DNA of 64,000 bases from Magnetospirillum sp. 15-1 (GTDB taxonomy: Bacteria > Pseudomonadota > Alphaproteobacteria > Rhodospirillales > Magnetospirillaceae). Under the pieces are notes generated by a model. It did no database searches and had not been told where the DNA came from. It was given only the letters and a program-made list of their open reading frames with translations. The translations under genes and the position numbers were made by a program. Location: the NCBI RefSeq assembly GCF_900184795.1, contig NZ_FXXN01000028.1, positions 186,001-250,000 on the forward strand, given 5' to 3'. Positions 37,953 through 51,489 of the stretch are shown in pieces. How positions within the stretch are numbered: position 1 is the first letter of the stretch; each line of letters begins with the position of its first letter.

Positions 37953-41416
<3,464 letters not shown>

Positions 41417-41417
<1 letters not shown>

Positions 41418-41893
41418 TGTCAACGAAGTGGTTGACGGCCCTGGTGATGTTCCTGGGCCTTGCCGCCTGTACGCCCTCGGAATTCGCCGAGCCGCCCGAG
41501 GTGGTGCTGGTTTCCATGGTGCCGGTGGACGTGTCGCTGATGGAGCAGCGGCTGGCGGTGACCCTTCGGGTGCGCAACCCCAACAACGTGCCCATGAGCG
41601 TCGACGGCCTGCGCTTCGCCATCGACGTCAACGGCAAGGGGTTCGCCAAGGGCACCAGCGACAAGGCGGTCACCGTGCCGCGCCTGGGCGAGGCGGATAT
41701 CGAAGGCACGGCCCACGTGTCGACCACCGATCTGGTCCGTCAGGTATTGGGTGCTCCCGATGCCCAGGGGCTGGCCTATCGCATGTCGGGCACCTTGTTC
41801 CTGGCCGGCATGGCCGGGCGCAGCGCCGGCTTCGAGACCAACGGCGATTTCGACTTCGCCTCGGCGCTGGGCGGCGCGGCCAAGAAGAATTGA
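41417..41893 (+). CDS. LEA14-like lipoprotein
   Basis: A 158-residue lipoprotein. The signal peptide ends in the lipobox LGLAAC (cysteine near residue 18), so the mature protein is lipid-anchored. The remaining sequence has the WHy/LEA type 2 beta-sandwich pattern, e.g. LAVTLRVRNPNNVPMSVDGL near 46 and FAIDVNGKGFAKG near 68. Such proteins are found in many proteobacteria, with unknown or desiccation-related roles. The start ATG shares one base with the dnaE stop (TAATG), so expression follows dnaE. Family identity is moderately sure; function is not assigned. Confidence 0.82.
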
Positions 41894-41900
41894 CGCTGTC

Positions 41901-41980
41901 CGGGGAGGACGGGCAGGATGCCCGCGCCCCAAGGCGTTTTCGGAATGCGGGCGCCCCGCCCGCTGGTGACACTGGTGTCC
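41901..41980. repeat. Three consecutive short hairpins between the lipoprotein and GH17 genes
   Basis: CGGGC-AGGAT-GCCCG (41910-41924), GCGGGCG-CCC-CGCCCGC (41947-41963) and GACAC-TG-GTGTC (41968-41979) lie in an 80-base spacer. None has a T-run. The CGGGCAGGATGCCCGCGC string is, to my recollection, part of a widespread bacterial intergenic repeat. Confidence 0.5.
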
Positions 41981-41991
41981 GTGAGTTCCTT

Positions 41992-43680
41992 ATGAACCGT
42001 TTCCTCGCCCTTCTCGCCGTCCTCGTCCTGGCTGTCCTCAATGCCGCCGGCTGGTGGTGGTTCAACCGGCCGGTACCGGTGGAACTGTCGTTCAACGAGC
42101 CGTTCCCCTCGGTGTCCTTCGCGCCGTTCCGCCGGGGGCAGGGGCCGATCACCAAGGTCTACCCGACCTCGGACCAGATCGCCGCCGACATGAAGAGTCT
42201 GGTGGGCGTCGCCAAGGGGGTGCGCACCTATACCAGCCGCGAGGGTCTGGACGTGGTGCCGGAACTGGGCCGCAAATACGGGATCGAGGTCACCCATTCG
42301 GCATGGCTGGGCCAGAAGCCCGCCATCAACGACGCCGAGGTGGATGCCCTGATCAAGGCGGCCAACGCCTATCCCGACGTCATCAAGCGGGTGATCGTCG
42401 GCAACGAGGTGCTGCTGCGCCAGGACCTGCCGCCCGAGCAACTGATCGCCTATATCCGCAAGGTCAAGGCGGCGGTGAAGCAGCCGGTATCCTATGCCGA
42501 CGTCTGGGCCTTCTGGCTGAAATACCCGGAAGTGGCCAAGGAAGTGGATTTTCTCACCATCCACATCCTGCCCTATTGGGAGGACGAGCCGGTCGGCGTC
42601 GATGGTGCCGCCAAGCACATCGTCGCCATCTACCGCCGCATGGCCGAGCAGTTCGGCAAGCCCATCCTGATCGGCGAGGCCGGCTGGCCGACGCGCGGCC
42701 GCTCGCGCGGGCCGGCGGTGGCCGACATGGAGAACGCGGCGCGCTTCGTCCGCACCCTGGCCCTGGTTTCCAAGGAGAACGGCTTCGACTACAACGTGGT
42801 CGAGGCCTTCGACCAGCCGTGGAAGGCCTTTCTGGAAGGCACCGTCGGCGCCAAATGGGGCGTGGTGGACGAGAACCGCCGGGTCAAATACGCCATGTCA
42901 GGACCCGTCGAGCCCAGCCCCGACTGGCCGCGCCATGCGGCGGCGGCGGTGCTGATCGGCACCGCGCTGTCGCTGGCCTTCCTGTGGCGGCGTCCCGAGC
43001 GCTATGACCTCAAGGGCGGCCTGCTGGTCGCCGTGCTGGGCCAACTGGCCGGGCTGTTCATCGTCTGGCAGTCCATCAACGCCTTCGCCATGGCCTATGA
43101 CTGGCTGGAGGATGCCTGGGCCTATGTCCGCATCCTGCTGCATACCGGCTTCGCCCTGCTGATCGTGCGGGCGGCGGGCGAGGGCTTCGCCAGGGACGCC
43201 AGGCGGCTTTGCTGGCCGTTGGCCGAGAAGATCATGCCGGTCTACGGCTTCGCCGCCATCGTGGTGGGGGCCACCTTGCTGCTGCACGGCCGCTATCGCG
43301 ACATTCCGCCCATCGAGTTCCTGATGCCCTGCTTCGGTCTTACCCTCTACGCCCTCGGCCGCATGGCGGTGCAGGGCAAGGCCTGGGACGAGGCCTTCGC
43401 GGTGGGCCGGCTGTTCGGCGGCGACGGCTTCGGCATGGCGAAGCGCTTCGTGGCCGGCCTGGGCCTTTCCGCTCTGGCGGCACCGCTGTCCGAGGCCTGG
43501 GCACTGTCGCGCGGCGACGATTTCATCACCTCCCATCCCCAATGGTCCGACCGCATTCCGCTGCTGGTCCGCGCCCTGTGGGAGAACCAGGAGATGTGCG
43601 TCTGGGCCGTCATGGTGGTGGTGATGATCCTGCCGTTCTGGGCGGAATGGCGGCTGCGCTCGCGCCTGGGCGGGTTGTGA
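41992..43680 (+). CDS. Membrane-bound glycoside hydrolase family 17-like protein
   Basis: A 562-residue protein with an N-terminal signal anchor (FLALLAVLVLAVLNAAGWWW). A periplasmic GH17-like TIM barrel (about residues 45-300) is followed by a C-terminal membrane domain with about six to eight hydrophobic helices. The proton-donor glutamate fits VIVGNEVLLRQDL near 137, and the nucleophile glutamate fits ILIGEAGWPTRG near 223, both as expected for beta-1,3-glucanases and transglycosylases. In rhizobia and pseudomonads similar proteins remodel beta-1,3-linked glucans. It is coupled to an FkbM methyltransferase (GTGA overlap). The substrate may be a periplasmic or exported glucan; no synthase is nearby. 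Confidence 0.83.
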   Translation: MNRFLALLAVLVLAVLNAAGWWWFNRPVPVELSFNEPFPSVSFAPFRRGQGPITKVYPTSDQIAADMKSLVGVAKGVRTYTSREGLDVVPELGRKYGIEVTHSAWLGQKPAINDAEVDALIKAANAYPDVIKRVIVGNEVLLRQDLPPEQLIAYIRKVKAAVKQPVSYADVWAFWLKYPEVAKEVDFLTIHILPYWEDEPVGVDGAAKHIVAIYRRMAEQFGKPILIGEAGWPTRGRSRGPAVADMENAARFVRTLALVSKENGFDYNVVEAFDQPWKAFLEGTVGAKWGVVDENRRVKYAMSGPVEPSPDWPRHAAAAVLIGTALSLAFLWRRPERYDLKGGLLVAVLGQLAGLFIVWQSINAFAMAYDWLEDAWAYVRILLHTGFALLIVRAAGEGFARDARRLCWPLAEKIMPVYGFAAIVVGATLLLHGRYRDIPPIEFLMPCFGLTLYALGRMAVQGKAWDEAFAVGRLFGGDGFGMAKRFVAGLGLSALAAPLSEAWALSRGDDFITSHPQWSDRIPLLVRALWENQEMCVWAVMVVVMILPFWAEWRLRSRLGGL

Positions 43681-44486
43681 CCGGCGGCACCCTCAATCTG
43701 CCGCCCTATCTGGGCATGGCGCCGACCCGTTACGGGACCATGCTCTTTCCCGTGGGCGATATCTGGGTGGGGCGCTCCATCGCCACCTATGGCGAGTATT
43801 CCGAGGGCGAGACCGCCTTGTTCCGTCAGTTCGTTCGGGCGGGCGACACCGTGGTGGAGGCGGGCGCCAATATCGGCGGCCTGACCCTGCCGCTGGCCGG
43901 GCTGGTGGGAGCCGGCGGCCGGGTACTGGCCTTCGAGGCCCAGCGCTCCATTCATGCGGTGCTGAGCGCCAACCTGCTGCTCAACGGCCTGCGGCATGTG
44001 TGGGCCGAGCGGGTGGCGCTGGGCGGGACGGTCGGCAGCATCAAGGTTCCGTATCTGGATATCTCGCATGTCGAGAATTTCGGCGGCCTGTCCCTGGGCG
44101 GCGAGGTGGGGGAGGATTGCCCGCTCAGGACGCTGGATTCCTATAATCTGGCGGCGCTGAAGCTTATCAAGGTCGACGTGGAAGGCGCCGAGTCCGAGGT
44201 TATCGACGGTGCCCGCGAGACCATCGGCCGCCTGCGTCCGGTTCTCTACGTGGAGAACGACCGCAAGGAGAAATCGGCGGCCCTGATCGCCCGTATCCTC
44301 GATCTGGGCTATCGGCTGTGGTGGCACGTGGTGCCGCTTTACTCGCCCCATAACCCGCGCGGCAACGCCGAGAACGTCTTCGGCAACACCTCGTCGCTCA
44401 ACATGGCCTGCCTGCCGCGCGAAAGCGGCATGGTTCTCGGCGGCGGTATGGAGATTCTGTCTCCCGACGCTCCGCCGCCGTTCTGA
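43677..44486 (+). CDS. FkbM-family methyltransferase
   Basis: A 269-residue SAM-dependent methyltransferase of the FkbM family. The SAM-binding loop reads GDTVVEAGANIGGLTLPLAG near residue 58, and the acidic second-strand end lies in VLAFEAQRSIHAVL near 83. The conserved LKLIKVDVEGAESEVIDGA near 162 is an FkbM hallmark. It usually O-methylates sugars or polyketides. The GTG at 43677 overlaps the GH17 stop by four bases; a downstream ATG at 43716 would shorten the protein by 13 residues. Co-translation with a membrane GH17 enzyme suggests modification of a surface glycan. It is convergent with the SUMF1 gene. Confidence 0.85.
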   Translation: MTGGTLNLPPYLGMAPTRYGTMLFPVGDIWVGRSIATYGEYSEGETALFRQFVRAGDTVVEAGANIGGLTLPLAGLVGAGGRVLAFEAQRSIHAVLSANLLLNGLRHVWAERVALGGTVGSIKVPYLDISHVENFGGLSLGGEVGEDCPLRTLDSYNLAALKLIKVDVEGAESEVIDGARETIGRLRPVLYVENDRKEKSAALIARILDLGYRLWWHVVPLYSPHNPRGNAENVFGNTSSLNMACLPRESGMVLGGGMEILSPDAPPPF

Positions 44487-44489
44487 TCC

Positions 44490-45275
44490 CTATTGCAGGG
44501 TCTTGGCCAGCCGGAAGCCCAGATTGGCGTTATGCAGCGGTTGCTTCAGGGACGCTCGGTACCAACTGGTCACCGCCATGGGCAGGTTGAGGACTGAGCC
44601 GCCGCGCGTCACGCGGTAGCAGCCGGTTTCCCAGTCCTTGGAGAATTTCTGGTCCTTCAGCCCGGCGATGAATTTTTCCATGTAGCAGTCGGCGGTCCAT
44701 TCCCAGACATTGCCGTGCATGTCGTAAAGGCCGAAGGCATTGGGCTTCAGCTTGCCCACCGGATGGGTGACGTTGCCGGAATTGCTGACATACCAGGCGT
44801 ATTCCCCCAGCTTCTTCTCGTCCTCGCCATAGGAATAGGTGGCGGACGAGCCGGCGCGGGCGGCGTATTCCCATTCCGGCTCGGTGGGCAGGCGGTAGGT
44901 CTGGCCCGACTTGGCGTTCAGCCTGGCGATGAACTCCTGGATGATCTTCCAGTCCACATGCTCGACGGGATTGGTCGGTCCCTTGTTTTCGCTGGGATTG
45001 GAGCCCATCACCGCTTCCCATTCGGCCTGGGTGACTTCGTACTTGCCGATGGCATAGGGCTTGGCGATGGCGATGGCCGGGCGCTTGGGGGCGTCGGGTT
45101 CGGGATCGTCGTAATCCTTGGGATTACCGACGATCACCGAACCGGCGGGAATCACCACCATCTCCGGGCAATAGGTGCAATCCTTGAAACTCTTGCCCGG
45201 AGCCGACGTGTCGGCCCGCGCGGCAAGCGGGGCCGTGACGGCGAGGGCCACAAGCAGGAGCAGGGAAATTCTCAT
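44490..45275 (-). CDS. SUMF1/FGE-fold secreted protein (EgtB/PvdO family)
   Basis: A 261-residue exported protein: a signal peptide (MRISLLLLVALAVTAPLAAR) is followed by a formylglycine-generating-enzyme-sulfatase fold. Family landmarks are PEMVVIPAGSVIVGNP near residue 37, YEVTQAEWEAVMGSNPS near 79, YRLPTEPEWEYAARAG near 127, NAFGLYDMHGNVWEWTADCY near 179 and the closing NLGFRLAKTL. The paired cysteines of true FGE in the active-site loop are not evident, so it is probably a structural or ergothioneine-unrelated member rather than a sulfatase-activating enzyme. It is downstream of and likely co-transcribed with the pentapeptide-repeat gene. Confidence 0.88.
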   Translation of the reverse strand: MRISLLLLVALAVTAPLAARADTSAPGKSFKDCTYCPEMVVIPAGSVIVGNPKDYDDPEPDAPKRPAIAIAKPYAIGKYEVTQAEWEAVMGSNPSENKGPTNPVEHVDWKIIQEFIARLNAKSGQTYRLPTEPEWEYAARAGSSATYSYGEDEKKLGEYAWYVSNSGNVTHPVGKLKPNAFGLYDMHGNVWEWTADCYMEKFIAGLKDQKFSKDWETGCYRVTRGGSVLNLPMAVTSWYRASLKQPLHNANLGFRLAKTLQ

Positions 45276-45299
45276 GATGGCGACCCTTCCGTCAGGACT

Positions 45300-45812
45300 T
45301 TAGCGACAGCCGCCGATGGAGCCTTCCTTGCACACGTGGCCGTCGGTCCAGATGGCACCCGAGAAATCAGCGCCCTGCAGCGAGGTGTGGGCGAGATTGG
45401 CGCCTTTGAAATTGGCGCCCATGGCGAAGGTCTTGGTCATGGTGGCGCCGTCGAGGTCGGCCCCCGACAGGTCGGCGCCCATCAACTGGGCGGCGTGGAG
45501 GTGGGTATGGACCAGCTTGGCCTTGGACAGATTGGCCTTGGTCAGGTTGGCCACCTGCATGCTCGATCCCGTCAGATTGGCGCCGGCCAGGTTGGCGCCG
45601 TCCAGCCGGGCGGTGTCGTAATTGCCGTCGTGCAGGTCCCTGCCGGCCAGATTGGCGTTGCGCAGCTCGCCGAAGGCGCACTGATTTTCGGGTTCCGCCT
45701 TGCAGGCCGGATTGACGACTTCCTTGTCGTTGGCCAAAGCCGGCGCGGCCAGCGCCAGGGCGAAGAACGAGAGGAGGGCACTGCGGCAAAGCGGGCTCGT
45801 GATCTTGGTCAT
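45300..45812 (-). CDS. Secreted pentapeptide-repeat protein
   Basis: A 170-residue protein with a signal peptide (residues 1-27, ending APALA before NDKEV) and about twenty A(N/D)LxX pentapeptides from residue 46 on, e.g. NLAGRDLHDGNYDTARLDGA and NLTKANLSKAKLVHTHLHAA. These build a right-handed quadrilateral beta-helix. Two cysteines at the start of the mature chain and two at its C-terminus (HVCKEGSIGGCR) could form disulfides in the periplasm. It is encoded 24 bases upstream of the SUMF1-like gene on the same strand. Its biochemical role is unknown; because it is exported it is unlikely to be a gyrase-protecting Qnr-type protein. Confidence 0.88.
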   Translation of the reverse strand: MTKITSPLCRSALLSFFALALAAPALANDKEVVNPACKAEPENQCAFGELRNANLAGRDLHDGNYDTARLDGANLAGANLTGSSMQVANLTKANLSKAKLVHTHLHAAQLMGADLSGADLDGATMTKTFAMGANFKGANLAHTSLQGADFSGAIWTDGHVCKEGSIGGCR

Positions 45813-45850
45813 GGTCTCGATCCTTCCGTACTGGCGGAAATAGGAATGTT

Positions 45851-45873
45851 TAACACCTGTTTGTGTGGTGTTA
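45851..45873. promoter_or_regulatory. Inverted repeat upstream of the pentapeptide-repeat gene
   Basis: TAACACC (45851-45857) and GGTGTTA (45867-45873) with a nine-base spacer lie 39 bases upstream of the leftward start codon. The 182-base spacer is otherwise AT-rich near 45900-45930 and holds no other gene. The repeat is in a good place for an operator. Confidence 0.45.
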
Positions 45874-45994
45874 GGAGCGGAGCATACGACGTGATGGCTT
45901 TGGCTGTTCTTGACTTTGGTTAATTACGTAGCGCAAATGTTCAATGTCCGCAAGGGGCGGCACCGATGGGGATCGATGCCGTAAAAGAGGGGAG

Positions 45995-48428
<2,434 letters not shown>

Positions 48429-48440
48429 GGGCGTCGCATT

Positions 48441-48478
48441 CCTGTGGTTGGCCGCTGGGCCTGTGGTTGGCCGCCGGG
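48441..48478. repeat. Tandem 19-base repeat in the metY leader
   Basis: CCTGTGGTTGGCCGCTGGG (48441-48459) is followed directly by a second copy (48460-48478) with one difference. It lies 13-50 bases before the metY start codon on the transcribed leader. Slippage duplication or a regulatory leader element are both possible. Confidence 0.6.
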
Positions 48479-48612
48479 GCGGAAGAGTGGCTTGATATTC
48501 GACCGCGCAAGGGTCGGCAACGAATGCCTCTTTGGCAATGGAAAAAATTTCACGGAATTTTTCTGTCCTGTCAATTATAAATCTACTCATTTAATAGATT
48601 AACGGAGTGGGC

Positions 48613-49671
48613 ATGATCGATGAGACGCTGATGCACCGTGACGGAAGGCTGGGCCGGATCGTGCTCAACCGCCCCAAGGTGCTGAATGCCCTGTCGGCGC
48701 GGCAGTATCACGACATCACCGCTTACCTGAGCGGCTGGGAGGATGATCCCGAGATCGGCGTGGTTCTGATCGAGGGGGAGGGGGAGCGGGCATTCTGTGC
48801 CGGCGGCGACATCCGCATGGTGTGGGACGCCGCCCGGCGCGGCGACCACGACTTCAACCGCGATGTCTTCCGTACCGAATACCGGCTCAATCGCCGCATC
48901 CACCGCTACCCGAAGCCCTATGTCTCGCTGCTGGACGGCATCTGCATGGGCGGCGGCGCCGGGCTGTCGGTCAACGGCGGTTATCGTGTCGCCACCGAGC
49001 GCATCCGCTTCGCCATGCCCGAGACCGGGATCGGTTTCTTTCCCGACGTGGGAGCCACCCACTTTCTCAACCGCTGTCCCGGCCATCTGGGGCTTTATCT
49101 CGGTCTGACCGGCAAGCAATTGGGACCGGCCGATTGTCTGTGGGCGGGCATCGCCACGCATTTCGTGCCGGCCGAGCGGCTGGACGATCTGCGCCGCGCC
49201 CTGGGCGAGGCCGCCAAGTCCGCCGAGCCCGACGGCGCGGTGGCGGCGGTTCTGGCCCGTTTCCATCAGGAGCCCGGCGAGGGGCCGCTGCTTCGCCACG
49301 TGGCGGCGCTGGAAAACTGTTTCGCCCATCGCCGGCTGGCCGACGTGATCGAGGCCCTGCGGCTGGAGGGCGGGCAATGGGCCTGGGATACCCTGAGCGA
49401 TCTGTCGGGCCGCGCCCCGTTCAGTCTGGCGGTGACCAACCGGCAATTACGCGAGGGGCGGGGGCTGGACTTCGACGACGCCATCCGGCGCGAGTTCCGC
49501 CTCGCCTGGCATTTTCTCCAGGGTCACGATTTTCTTGAGGGAATCAGGGCTCAGGTCGTAGATAAGGATCGGCAGCCGGCCTGGAGCCCATCCAGTCTGG
49601 CCGAGGTGGATGAATTGGCGGTGGCGGCGTATTTCCAGCCACTGGGCGACGACGAATTGCCGTTGCCCTAG
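48613..49671 (+). CDS. 3-hydroxyisobutyryl-CoA hydrolase family protein
   Basis: A 352-residue crotonase-superfamily hydrolase of the HIBCH type, which releases 3-hydroxyisobutyrate in valine degradation. The oxyanion-hole segments are GERAFCAGGDIRMVWDA near residue 57 and GICMGGGAGLSVNGGYRVAT near 109, and MPETGIGFFPDVGATHFLNR near 135 carries the catalytic glutamate and the PDVGA signature of HIBCH. The length exceeds ordinary enoyl-CoA hydratases by about 90 residues, as expected. The ATG at 48613 follows ACGGAG; the GTG six bases upstream is part of the same purine stretch. Other valine-pathway genes are not adjacent. Confidence 0.9.
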   Translation: MIDETLMHRDGRLGRIVLNRPKVLNALSARQYHDITAYLSGWEDDPEIGVVLIEGEGERAFCAGGDIRMVWDAARRGDHDFNRDVFRTEYRLNRRIHRYPKPYVSLLDGICMGGGAGLSVNGGYRVATERIRFAMPETGIGFFPDVGATHFLNRCPGHLGLYLGLTGKQLGPADCLWAGIATHFVPAERLDDLRRALGEAAKSAEPDGAVAAVLARFHQEPGEGPLLRHVAALENCFAHRRLADVIEALRLEGGQWAWDTLSDLSGRAPFSLAVTNRQLREGRGLDFDDAIRREFRLAWHFLQGHDFLEGIRAQVVDKDRQPAWSPSSLAEVDELAVAAYFQPLGDDELPLP

Positions 49672-49700
49672 GGGCTTGGGAGGCCGCGAGGAATTTGGGG

Positions 49701-49901
49701 ATGAAGTCCGATATCGATGCGGCCGAGGTGTTGTTCGAGTTCATCCGCCTTGGCAATGCCGTCAAGGTGACGGCCTTTCACGTCCCGACGCTGACCGAGA
49801 TATCCATCGTCGGCGCCAGGGGGGCCAGCGAGGCCCATCTGAAGCTGCTGGGGCTGAAGCGGCTGGAATACGTGCTGGCCAAGCAGCGCCGAAACCAGTG
49901 A
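49701..49901 (+). CDS. Small DUF6898-like protein
   Basis: A 66-residue protein of a small alphaproteobacterial family that I associate with DUF6898, from the pattern LFEFIRLGNAVKVTAFHVPT near residue 12, EISIVGARGASEAHLKLLGL near 35 and the closing RLEYVLAKQ. It has no signal or membrane segment. It starts after a GAGGAA Shine-Dalgarno sequence, 30 bases after the 3-hydroxyisobutyryl-CoA hydrolase gene, and probably shares its transcript. A TTG six bases upstream would add two residues. Function unknown; the family assignment rests on recalled pattern only. Confidence 0.75.
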   Translation: MKSDIDAAEVLFEFIRLGNAVKVTAFHVPTLTEISIVGARGASEAHLKLLGLKRLEYVLAKQRRNQ

Positions 49902-49924
49902 CCTGCCGGGGCCAGTGAAGCGAC

Positions 49925-50581
49925 CTATCGGGGATAGATGTGAATCTCGACCCGGCGGTTGATGGCCTGATTTTCCGGATAGGCCTTGCCGGTGTCGCTG
50001 TGGTTGGGGACGCGCGGCGCATTGTCGGCCAGGGCGGCGATCTTCATGCGCGTGGTGGGAATACCCAACTCGTTCATGGTCTTGAGCGTCGACAGGGCGC
50101 GGGCCGCCGAAAGGTCCCAGTTGCTGGGAAATTGCGGCGTCTTGATCTGGGTGTCGTCGGTGTGGCCCTGGATCTCGATCTGGTAATTCTCGAACCGTGC
50201 CTGCTTCAAGGTGCCGCTGATTTCCTTCATCAGCGGCAGGATTTCCGGCCGGACCTCGGCGGAACCGGGCTTGAACATGGTACCGCTGGCCAGATTGAGG
50301 ACGATACCCTTGTCGTCCTTGCCCACGTCCACGGTATCGTCCACCCCGGCGCCGGCCACCTGGCCCAGCAGTTCCGAACGCATGTCCTGCAACGGCGTCT
50401 TGCTTTCGCGCATGCCGATATCCTTGGCCATGCCCTGCTGGACCTGCTCGTACTTGTTCTTGTCGATCTTCGACATGGACACCAGGATGATGAAGAAGGC
50501 CATCAGCAAGGTGATCATATCGGCGTAGGAGAGCAGCCAGTCCTCGGCCGCTTCCTTGTTTTCCTTGCGGAACTTGCTCAT
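49925..50581 (-). CDS. Second MotB-type stator protein (OmpA/MotB domain)
   Basis: A 218-residue stator B subunit. The single membrane helix contains the ion-binding aspartate, D21 in LSYADMITLLMAFFIILVSM, followed by SKIDKNKYEQVQQG. This pattern is closer to sodium-type PomB/MotS proteins than to the MotB at 26070-27104. The OmpA-like domain (about residues 92-215) contains IEIQGHTDDTQ and NWDLSAARALSTLKTM. It is shorter than the other MotB and lacks the long glutamine-rich linker. It is downstream of a MotA/PomA-type gene and pairs with it. Ion preference is inferred from helix pattern only. Confidence 0.9.
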   Translation of the reverse strand: MSKFRKENKEAAEDWLLSYADMITLLMAFFIILVSMSKIDKNKYEQVQQGMAKDIGMRESKTPLQDMRSELLGQVAGAGVDDTVDVGKDDKGIVLNLASGTMFKPGSAEVRPEILPLMKEISGTLKQARFENYQIEIQGHTDDTQIKTPQFPSNWDLSAARALSTLKTMNELGIPTTRMKIAALADNAPRVPNHSDTGKAYPENQAINRRVEIHIYPR

Positions 50582-50603
50582 GACCGTCGCGCCTCCTGCC
50601 CGG

Positions 50604-51401
50604 TTACTTCTTCGGCGCCTTGTCGATGTCGAAGTGGATGGCGGGATCGAGATAGGAGTTCATGGCGTCCTGGATGAAGCGCGGGCTGCGCCGCTCGGCC
50701 AGCAGGACCAGTCCTTCCGCCACCAGCATGTTGCGGAAGCGGATGATGGATTCGCGCTGATGGGCTTTTTCCGCCGCCGGCATCAGGATCAGACGGGCGA
50801 ACAGCACGCCGTAGAGGGTGCCGAGCAGACCCACCGCCATGCCGGGGCCCAGCTTGGAGGGATCGTCGCCCATGTTGTCGAGCATGATCACCAGACCGAC
50901 CAGTGTGGCCATCATGCCGAAGGCTGGAGCGTTGCTGGCCATGTATTTGAGGATTTCCACCGAGACGGTGTGGCGCTGGAAGGTGGTTTCCACCTGGTTT
51001 TCCAGCATGTGCCGCACCTCCTCGCCGGTGTAGCCCGAGACCACCAGGCTGACGCCATAGGCCAGGAAGGCATCCTGGTTCTTCAGGCTCTTCACGTCGC
51101 TTTCCAGGGCCTGGATGCCGTTCTTCTGCAGCATGTAGCCCCAGCGGATGACGCGGGCCACCTCGTTGGTCAGCATGCCGCGCGCCATCTTGGGCGAGAA
51201 GAAGATGGCCTTGATATTGCCCAGGGCCTGCTTCACGTAGCGGGCTTCGAAGCCCACGTTGGTGGCGGCCAGGGTGCCGCCGACCACCATCAGGAAGCCG
51301 GTGAGGTGAAGGAAGATCTTGTAGTTGGTCGTCGATTCGACGATCGCGCCGAGAAACAGCAGCAGGCTCAGCGTAAATCCGATGACCGTAGGCAGCGACA
51401 T
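50604..51401 (-). CDS. Second MotA-type stator protein (MotA/TolQ/ExbB family, PomA-like)
   Basis: A 265-residue stator A subunit with four membrane segments, including VIGFTLSLLLFLGAIVES near residue 6 and GFLMVVGGTLAATNVGFEA near 34. The C-terminal pair reads APAFGMMATLVGLVIMLDNM and GPGMAVGLLGTLYGVLFARL, a MotA/PomA family hallmark. The short N-terminus and residues after the second helix differ from MotA at 27124-27984, and fit the PomA subgroup. The open frame extends to 51449, but the ATG at 51401 places the first helix at the start as in homologues. It precedes the second MotB gene by 22 bases, giving an operon. Confidence 0.9.
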   Translation of the reverse strand: MSLPTVIGFTLSLLLFLGAIVESTTNYKIFLHLTGFLMVVGGTLAATNVGFEARYVKQALGNIKAIFFSPKMARGMLTNEVARVIRWGYMLQKNGIQALESDVKSLKNQDAFLAYGVSLVVSGYTGEEVRHMLENQVETTFQRHTVSVEILKYMASNAPAFGMMATLVGLVIMLDNMGDDPSKLGPGMAVGLLGTLYGVLFARLILMPAAEKAHQRESIIRFRNMLVAEGLVLLAERRSPRFIQDAMNSYLDPAIHFDIDKAPKK

Positions 51402-51489
51402 GACGGCAAGATCCCCAAACGCCGATTTCCCCGCCGCATCTTGCGGCAACTTGACTGATCCGGCAACAGCTTAGGGCTATGCCCCCCGC

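Noticed and set aside
48429-48612. SAM-II riboswitch upstream of metY
   Set aside because: The expected conserved stems and loops could not be found in the leader; only a tandem repeat was seen.
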